From JACVCJ01 sp052437175 (GTDB lineage Bacteria; Bacteroidota; Bacteroidia; CAIKAF01): a stretch of DNA of 64,000 bases. Below the pieces are notes generated by a model. The model saw only the letters and a list, made by a program, of their open reading frames with translations. It made no database searches and was not told where the DNA came from. How positions within the stretch are numbered: the first letter of the stretch is position 1; every line of letters starts with the position of its first letter. This document shows, piece by piece, positions 58,672 to 64,000 of this stretch. The stretch lies in the NCBI GenBank assembly GCA_052437175.1, contig JBQVOK010000007.1, forward strand, positions 124,001 through 188,000. Reading direction: 5' to 3'. The position numbers and the translations under genes are program-made.

Positions 58672-60261
58672 ATGCTTATTTTACAAAACATCGGGTATAC
58701 ACACCCGGACAAGGACGTATTGTTCCGCGATATAAACCTGAGTCTTTCTAAAAACGATAAAGCCGCACTGATCGGGAATAACGGTTCGGGCAAATCTACC
58801 CTGCTGCAACTTATAACCGGCCGCCTGCAGGCCACGGAAGGGCAGATCAGCTGCAGTACGCAGCCCTGTTACATTCCGCAGGTATACGGCCGTTTCAGCG
58901 ATCTTAGCATTGCACAGGCCCTGAACGTGGCAGAAAAAGTACAGGCCCTGCAGGAAATCCTGGCGGGCAACGTAACCGAAGCACACCTGAATACGCTTAA
59001 CGAGGACTGGACACTTGAAGAACGTTGCCGGGAAGCGCTGGCTTACTGGCAGCTGGATATACAGGACCTGCAGCAGTCGATGGGCACACTCAGCGGCGGA
59101 CAAAAAACAAAGGTTTTCCTGGCAGGCATTACGATACACAAACCCGAAATTGTATTGCTGGACGAACCCAGTAATCACCTGGATACCGAGGGGCGCGAAA
59201 AGCTATACGAATTTATACGGTCGGCCGCCTGCACCATGCTTATTGTAAGTCACGACCGCAGCCTGCTGGACCTGCTGAACCCGGTATACGAACTGAGTAA
59301 ACGCGGTATTACCCTGTACGGCGGGAATTACTCCTTTTATGCCGGACAGAAACAGATCGAAGTTCAGGCGCTGGACCAGGACCTGAAAAGCAAAGAAAAA
59401 GCCCTGCGCAAAGCAAAGGAAACAGAGCGCGAAAGCCTGGAACGGCAGCAGAAACTGGATGCCCGCGGACGTAAAAAGCAGGATAAGGCCGGACTGCCCA
59501 CCATTATGCTGAATACGCTTAAAAACAGTGCGGAAAAAAGTACGGCACATATCAAAAACGTACATGCCGAAAAAACAGGAAATCTTGCACAGGAACTGCG
59601 CGAACTGCGGGATGAACTGCCCGGCCGTGATAAAATGAAGTTCGACTTTGATAACTCCGCACTGCACAAAGGCAAATTATTGTTCCAGGCCGAAAATGTG
59701 CAGATCTCGTATAATGATCAGAACCTGTGGGAGCAGCCACTGAATTTTAGTATATACAGTGGCGAACGCATTGCACTGAAGGGACCGAACGGTTCCGGGA
59801 AAAGCAGTCTTATCCGTATGCTGTTGGGCCGCACAGAGCCGTCCGCTGGAAAAATACAGCGGAACGGTGGCAGGGCTGTGTACATCGACCAGGACTATTC
59901 TCTGCTCCACGACGGGCTCAGTATATACGAACAGGCGCAGCAGTTTAATACATCCGGGTTACAGGAACACGATATCAGGATCCGGCTGAACCGGTTCCTG
60001 TTTACAAAAACGTACTGGGATAAACCCTGTGCCGTGCTGAGCGGCGGGGAACGCATGCGGCTGATGCTCTGCTGCCTGAACATCGGCAGTAAAGCGCCTG
60101 ACCTGATCGTACTGGATGAACCGACGAATAACCTGGACATGCAGAATATCGGGATCCTGACCGAAGCCCTGCAGGAGTATGAAGGCACCCTGATCGTAGT
60201 GTCTCACGATACACATTTCCTGGAGCAACTGCACACAGAGCGGACGATCACACTGTATTGA
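58672..60261 (+). CDS. ABC-F family ATPase (ribosome-associated type)
   Basis: 529 residues with two ABC cassettes on one chain and no membrane domain, hence ABC-F. Cassette 1: GNNGSGKST (about 36-44), LSGGQKTKV (about 140), LLDEPSNHLD (about 161-170). Linker about 235-330, rich in Lys/Glu and able to form a coiled coil (the ribosome-probing P-site tip region). Cassette 2: GPNGSGKSS (about 368-376), LSGGERMRL (about 455), LDEPTNNLD (about 479-487). Such proteins release drugs from ribosomes or act as translation factors. It is divergent from a DUF1016 gene. Confidence 0.92.
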   Translation: MLILQNIGYTHPDKDVLFRDINLSLSKNDKAALIGNNGSGKSTLLQLITGRLQATEGQISCSTQPCYIPQVYGRFSDLSIAQALNVAEKVQALQEILAGNVTEAHLNTLNEDWTLEERCREALAYWQLDIQDLQQSMGTLSGGQKTKVFLAGITIHKPEIVLLDEPSNHLDTEGREKLYEFIRSAACTMLIVSHDRSLLDLLNPVYELSKRGITLYGGNYSFYAGQKQIEVQALDQDLKSKEKALRKAKETERESLERQQKLDARGRKKQDKAGLPTIMLNTLKNSAEKSTAHIKNVHAEKTGNLAQELRELRDELPGRDKMKFDFDNSALHKGKLLFQAENVQISYNDQNLWEQPLNFSIYSGERIALKGPNGSGKSSLIRMLLGRTEPSAGKIQRNGGRAVYIDQDYSLLHDGLSIYEQAQQFNTSGLQEHDIRIRLNRFLFTKTYWDKPCAVLSGGERMRLMLCCLNIGSKAPDLIVLDEPTNNLDMQNIGILTEALQEYEGTLIVVSHDTHFLEQLHTERTITLY

Positions 60262-60267
60262 AAAAAG

Positions 60268-60300
60268 AACGGCCGCTGTGCTTTAACCCGGCCGTTTTAT
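60268..60300 (+). terminator. Terminator of the ABC-F gene
   Basis: AACGGCCG (60268-60275) and CGGCCGTT (60289-60296) are perfect arms followed by a T-rich tail TTTTATTTT. Seven bases after the stop codon. The following stretch up to 60500 has no gene that I can support. Confidence 0.82.
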
Positions 60301-60500
60301 TTTAGTATATACAACAATTCCTGTTCACGGATACTGTTTTAGCTTCGATCGGCTACCATCTGTTGTGTTTTACAAACGAAAGAAAAACACAAAGGCATGA
60401 GCCCGAGTACATACGTATCGTAAAGCGCTACAAAAAACGGGAAAGGGAACGCCTGCGCATCCCCTCTCCTGAAACATGGTATATCTATGGAATTCTCTGC

Positions 60501-61526
60501 TTAACTGCGGTCTGCGGTCTGGCGCTCTACCATCCAGCCGGGATATTCGGCAGGCAGTGCGCTTATTTCTGCAATACGCTGCAGGTTATCGGCCGTAAGT
60601 TCCAGTTCCGTGGAACGGATGTTATGCACTAACTGCTCCGGACGTTTGGCACCGATAATGGTACTGGTAATTCCGGGCTGCTGACGTACCCAGGCCAGGG
60701 CCACTTCGGCCACCGTTTTACCGTGCTCCGCAGCGATCTCTGCCATTACACCGATAATGTCGTAAGCCTTTTCTTTGTTTACCGGCGGAAAATCGAACAC
60801 CAGGCGGCGGGAATCTTCCCCGGCGGCATTATCGCGGGTGTATTTACCGCTGAGGAAACCTCCGGCCAGCGGGCTCCAGGGCATTACGGCCAGGTTCTGG
60901 TCCTTAGCCAGGGGCAGTATTTCGCGCTCGATATCGCGGCCGGCCACCGAATAATAATACTGTAAACCCACAAAATTGTTCCAGCCGTTGGCCTGTGCAA
61001 TACCGCGGGCCTTCATCACCATCCAGGCAGGCCAGTTGCAGACGGCAATGTAGCGCACTTTACCGCTGAGCACGATCTCGTTCAGGGAACGCATGATCTC
61101 TTCCACGGGCGTCAGCAGGTCTACGCCGTGCACGTACAGCAGATCGATATGGTCTGTCTGCAGGCGTTGCAGGCTCTGTTCCACCGAATTAAAAATATGG
61201 TAACGGGAAAGACCTGCACTGTTGGGTTTTTCGTTCATACGTCCGCGTACCTTGGTAGCCACAACGATCTCGTCGCGTTTGATGCCGAGTTGCTGTAAAG
61301 AACGTCCCAGCAGCTCTTCTGACTGTCCGTAGGAATATACATTGGCCGTATCCACAAAATTGATCCCCGCATCCAGGGCGGTTCTCATAAGTCCGTTCAC
61401 TTCATCCTGCTGCAATTTCCCGATCGAACCCCAGATACCGGCATCCTGTCCGCCGAAGGTCATGGTGCCCAGGCAGAGCTCGGAAACCAGCAGACCCGTA
61501 TTTCCCAATAGATTGTATTTCATCAT
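60501..61526 (-). CDS. Aldo/keto reductase
   Basis: 341 residues, NAD(P)H-dependent TIM-barrel oxidoreductase of the AKR family. Visible catalytic set: FVDTANVYSYGQSEELLG (Asp and Tyr near 58-64), VATKV (Lys near 91) and LLYVHGVD (His near 135). The NADPH-binding C-terminal segment SSTIIGAKRPEQLVHNI (as GITSTIIGAKRPEQL) is present. The start may be the second ATG (61523). A near-consensus -7 box (CACCTTTG, 61566-61559) lies upstream. Substrate unknown; the 229-base spacer up to the MBL gene shows no gene. Confidence 0.93.
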   Translation of the reverse strand: MMKYNLLGNTGLLVSELCLGTMTFGGQDAGIWGSIGKLQQDEVNGLMRTALDAGINFVDTANVYSYGQSEELLGRSLQQLGIKRDEIVVATKVRGRMNEKPNSAGLSRYHIFNSVEQSLQRLQTDHIDLLYVHGVDLLTPVEEIMRSLNEIVLSGKVRYIAVCNWPAWMVMKARGIAQANGWNNFVGLQYYYSVAGRDIEREILPLAKDQNLAVMPWSPLAGGFLSGKYTRDNAAGEDSRRLVFDFPPVNKEKAYDIIGVMAEIAAEHGKTVAEVALAWVRQQPGITSTIIGAKRPEQLVHNIRSTELELTADNLQRIAEISALPAEYPGWMVERQTADRS

Positions 61527-61770
61527 TTTTGTTGTTTATGGTTGTTGTTTATAACGAAACAAAGGTGAGAAACTCCGGGCATACGGTCCTTGTTAAAACG
61601 AAACAGGTACTTGTACAATTCAAACAGAGCATTTTCCTTTCATCCTCGTTGTTCACCTGTTCATACCTACATCTTCTTCCCGACGTCATACGATCACACT
61701 AAAACGTTTTGTATTGCCCGGAATCGGCTCACCTCAATTTATTTATGCTAAAATTTATGTTTTTCAAACA

Positions 61771-62901
61771 TCAGCGCAGGCCTGTCCACCATTCTGCAAA
61801 AAGCTGCGTACTATCGCCCAGGCTTACCTTTTCGCCGATACGCGGCGTAATGAGTTTTTGCCCTTTTTGTTTTGCGGCTGCCGTAACCCGTTTCAGCGGA
61901 TCGTCCCAGGCGTGGTTTCCCAGTGCAAACTTGGACGAGTGCACGGGGAACAGGGTGGCGGCATGCAGATCGGCCGCAGCCTGTACCACCTGCTCGGGCA
62001 TCATGTGTATGTATTTCCAGTTCTCGTCGTACTGTCCGTTTTCCAGGATGGCCAGGTCGAAAGGCCCGTATTTCTTACCGATCTCGGCAAAATGGGTGTC
62101 GTAACCGCTGTCGCCGCCTATGAACAGGCGCATGCCAGGTGTATGCAGGACAAAAGAGGTCCAGAGGGCAAGGTTACGGCGGAACCCGCGCCCGGAAAAG
62201 TGCCGGGCCGGCGTGGTATACACGGTAAATCCGCTGTCGAGTTTCACCTCGGTATTCCAATCCTCCTCGCGGACCATGGCCGGATCAAAGCCCCAGTGCT
62301 CCAGGTGTTCGCCTGTACCCAGGCCGGTCACAATAGTGCCGATCTTTGGCTTCAGGGCCATTACGGTCTCGTAATCCAGGTGGTCCCAGTGATCGTGTGA
62401 GATAAAGAGATAATCGATGTGCGGAAAATCTTCGGGCGTATATACATCACTACCCTTAAAACTGCGGGTGGTAAAAGATACCGGAGAGGCCGCCCCGCTC
62501 AGTACCGGGTCTACCAGGAAGGTTTTGCCGTCGATCTTCATAAAGTAGGAAGAGTGCCCGAACCACACCAGTACGTTCTCCCCTGCCGGCAGGTTCCGCA
62601 GATCGGTCTTCAGGGATGGAATGGAGTCCAGCGGTTTAACGCGCTCGCGGGACGAAAAGAGGAATTCCCACAGTACGCCGGCAAAGGTCTGGCCTTCGGT
62701 CAGGGCCGGGGTCGGACTCAGGTTCTGGAAAGCGCCGCCCGCATAATGCGGCGACTGTTTGATGCGCTCCAGGCGTGCACCGGAGGGTACGCGGCCAAAT
62801 TGTGCCTGCTGCATAAAAAGCACAACCGACAGTACCAGTATGGCAATAACAGAACTTGTTATGATCATCGTTCGTTTAAGTATTCGTTTAAATTGTTTCA
62901 T
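61771..62901 (-). CDS. MBL-fold metallohydrolase, membrane-anchored
   Basis: 376 residues. An N-terminal membrane helix (about 12-31) places the enzyme on the outer face of the inner membrane. The catalytic domain has the metallo-beta-lactamase motif SHDHWDHLDYETV (about 172-184), GHSSYFMKIDGKTFLVDP at the start of the domain, and GGDSGYDTHF near 266. This arrangement resembles NAPE-PLD/UlaG-like phosphodiesterases, which act on phosphodiesters of N-acyl ethanolamine or ascorbate type. Regulation by the adjacent TetR gene is suggested by a shared operator. Confidence 0.9.
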   Translation of the reverse strand: MKQFKRILKRTMIITSSVIAILVLSVVLFMQQAQFGRVPSGARLERIKQSPHYAGGAFQNLSPTPALTEGQTFAGVLWEFLFSSRERVKPLDSIPSLKTDLRNLPAGENVLVWFGHSSYFMKIDGKTFLVDPVLSGAASPVSFTTRSFKGSDVYTPEDFPHIDYLFISHDHWDHLDYETVMALKPKIGTIVTGLGTGEHLEHWGFDPAMVREEDWNTEVKLDSGFTVYTTPARHFSGRGFRRNLALWTSFVLHTPGMRLFIGGDSGYDTHFAEIGKKYGPFDLAILENGQYDENWKYIHMMPEQVVQAAADLHAATLFPVHSSKFALGNHAWDDPLKRVTAAAKQKGQKLITPRIGEKVSLGDSTQLFAEWWTGLR

Positions 62902-62913
62902 TTTTATTTTACA

Positions 62914-62929
62914 GATTGACTGATCAATC
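62914..62929 (-). promoter_or_regulatory. Palindromic operator before the MBL gene
   Basis: GATTGA-CTGA-TCAATC (62914-62929) lies 13 bases before the MBL start codon. It shares the core GACTGATCA with the palindrome before the TetR gene (63519-63532), so both are likely binding sites of that TetR protein. A -7-like TAGATTAG lies immediately upstream. Confidence 0.55.
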
Positions 62930-62948
62930 TAATCTAAGCGTGTTTTTT

Positions 62949-63512
62949 TTAGCGGAGCATATCCCACAACAGTTCAAAGGTTTCGTTGATGAGCTCGTGC
63001 TGTCTCGATTTTGAAAGATCCTTGCTGCCCAGGTAAGCGTGCAGACCCGTGATCATACTGTTGATCAGCATAAAAATGTAGTCGACAGGCAGGGATTTGA
63101 TCTTGCCGTCCTCGATGGCCTTCTGCAGCAGCTGCGTATGTTTGCGCGTATGCATCTCGATCTGCTCGTGCGGCACCAGGGCCGGGTATGGCGAAGACAC
63201 GAACTGTTGTATAAAGCGGAACTCGTCGGAATGATCGAGGGCCCAGTACAGCGCGTTGAGGAACTGTTCTTTAAGGCGCCCTTTTAGGGAACCGTCGTCG
63301 GCCGCATGTTCTTCTATATGACAGGCCAGCCGCTCTTTTATATCGATGTAGAGGGCCACGATGAGCTCGTCTTTGGTAGCAAAATAATGGAACAGGGTAC
63401 CGTTGGCCACCCCGGCCTCCCGTGCGATCTTACTCGTGGGTGTACCGTGAAAGCCCGACTCTACAAAAAGCCGCAGGGCTGCAGACAGTATTTCTTTTCG
63501 TTTATCCAGCAT
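62949..63512 (-). CDS. TetR/AcrR-family repressor
   Basis: 187 residues. N-terminal TetR HTH: KREILSAALRLFVESGFHGT (in part), TSKIAREAGVANGTLFHYF (about 27-45, recognition helix), KDELIVALY. The C-terminal helical part (50-187) would bind an unknown ligand. It is 47 bases upstream of the MBL gene on the same strand, with a palindrome at each promoter, so it probably represses both itself and the MBL gene. Confidence 0.92.
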   Translation of the reverse strand: MLDKRKEILSAALRLFVESGFHGTPTSKIAREAGVANGTLFHYFATKDELIVALYIDIKERLACHIEEHAADDGSLKGRLKEQFLNALYWALDHSDEFRFIQQFVSSPYPALVPHEQIEMHTRKHTQLLQKAIEDGKIKSLPVDYIFMLINSMITGLHAYLGSKDLSKSRQHELINETFELLWDMLR

Positions 63513-63518
63513 GAAAAC

Positions 63519-63541
63519 CGACTAATCAGTCGACAAATGTA
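63519..63541 (-). promoter_or_regulatory. TetR promoter with overlapping operator
   Basis: TACATTTG (63541-63534, minus strand) is an exact -7 box. Immediately downstream, CGACT-AATC-AGTCG (63519-63532) is an inverted repeat that covers the expected transcription start, ideal for autorepression. It differs from the MBL operator core by few bases. Confidence 0.65.
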
Positions 63542-63605
63542 CATCTATTTTTAATACGGCCTCTGTTTTAACAACAGTTTCACAATTGCCCTGGCCTGTA
63601 TTCTT

Positions 63606-64000
63606 TTACATACGTCTTTTTACCATATTGCCCAGCTGCATCAGCGAATCATCCAGCTTTTCGGTCCAGGGCAGCCCGTAACTGAGGCGCATACAGTTGC
63701 TGAACTGTTTTTTCAGCGTAAAAATAGCCCCGGGAGCAATGCTTATCTTATAGCGGATGGCCTCTTCGTACAATTCGGCCGTATCAATCTTTTCCGGCAG
63801 TTCCACCCAGAGCACAAAACCGCCCTGGGGACGGCTTACCCGCGTACCTTCCGGGAAATAATCGGCAATGGCGCGGGTAAACTGCAGGCTGTTGGCGTAC
63901 AGGGTATGACGCAGGCGGCGCAGGTGACTTTCGTAACGGCCATTCTCCAGGAAACGCGCAATTACTTCCTGCGTAATGGTGGTGGAAGAAACCGAATGCA
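63606..64000 (-). CDS. PLP-dependent aminotransferase (MocR-like), 3' part
   Basis: Only the C-terminal 131 codons are present; the gene continues past the right edge. The visible part reads VSSTTITQEVIARFLENGRY (start of the fragment), YESHLRRLRHTLYAN, GGFVLWVELPEKIDT and ends PWTEKLDDSLMQLGNMVKRR (in part). This is the C-terminal domain of fold-type I aminotransferases of the GntR/MocR regulator or 2-aminoadipate transaminase group. The N-terminal half, which would tell a regulator from a pure enzyme, is missing. Confidence 0.85.
   Translation of the reverse strand, partial: HSVSSTTITQEVIARFLENGRYESHLRRLRHTLYANSLQFTRAIADYFPEGTRVSRPQGGFVLWVELPEKIDTAELYEEAIRYKISIAPGAIFTLKKQFSNCMRLSYGLPWTEKLDDSLMQLGNMVKRRM

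Noticed and set aside
60363..60632. 89-codon plus-strand frame between the ABC-F terminator and the aldo/keto reductase
   Set aside because: It overlaps the 3' end of the reductase gene, is Lys/Arg-rich and has no domain.

Overview
The window looks like chromosomal DNA of a Bacteroidota bacterium, plausibly from the Chitinophagaceae or a nearby family (the family is a guess). The evidence is: four secreted proteins with a type IX secretion (T9SS) C-terminal 'YPNP...' sorting domain; a PorE-like OmpA protein; a SecA of about 1,100 residues with the insertions usual in this phylum; many Bacteroidota-type families (DUF2795, GIN/DUF2807, DUF4199, DUF6794, a YghO-like GNAT); and repeated TAnnTTTG promoter boxes, the -7 consensus of this phylum. 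Core genes have G+C of roughly 50-58% by eye, whereas 36.6-40.3 kb is clearly AT-rich.

Layout. 0-8 kb (minus strand): the 5' end of rplU, a large T9SS adhesin-like protein, secA, a DUF2795 protein and a cobalamin adenosyltransferase. 8.3-14.2 kb (plus): an ExbB-ExbD-TonB energy-transduction operon running directly into folC, then an M17 aminopeptidase and pdxA. 14.3-21.2 kb (minus): GIN lipoprotein, DUF2147 protein, a small lipoprotein, an XRE regulator, a pssA-purS-M42 peptidase operon and a secreted purple-acid-phosphatase-like protein. 21.3-23.1 kb: a di-heme peroxidase (plus). 23.2-36.3 kb (minus): a Gly-rich T9SS protein, a glycosyltransferase/GNAT pair, an S41 protease, yidD-rnpA, a DAACS symporter, aroC, a lipoprotein with a prolyl-oligopeptidase fold that has lost its catalytic triad, and a PorE-like protein.

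Accessory region, 36.5-44.6 kb. tRNA-Lys(TTT) is followed by an AT-rich segment holding a tight three-gene operon (two different DUF488 proteins and a predicted dual-OB protein). It is closed by an attC-like palindrome and by a decayed copy of the 3' half of tRNA-Lys, and imperfect 72-bp direct repeats lie on both sides. This is my best candidate for a little-described mobile system. Next come an AT-rich gene with a PD-(D/E)XK-like motif, an HxlR/DoxX/DsbA redox module with 18-bp-phased operator repeats, and an AraC-controlled MauE/small cysteine protein/beta-rich protein cluster.

45-64 kb: AidB-like acyl-CoA dehydrogenase, pirin, two DUF1016 (PDDEXK) nuclease paralogues in opposite orientation 9.5 kb apart, a membrane-anchored LuxR regulator, a 927-residue eCIS-core (DUF4157) protein with an internal endonuclease-like motif, a glycolipid-binding pseudogene, secreted TPR/DUF6794/T9SS proteins, an ABC-F ATPase whose 5' leader can pair with its own start codon, an aldo/keto reductase, an MBL-fold hydrolase with its probable TetR regulator (matching palindromes at both promoters), and the 3' part of a MocR-like aminotransferase gene at the right edge.
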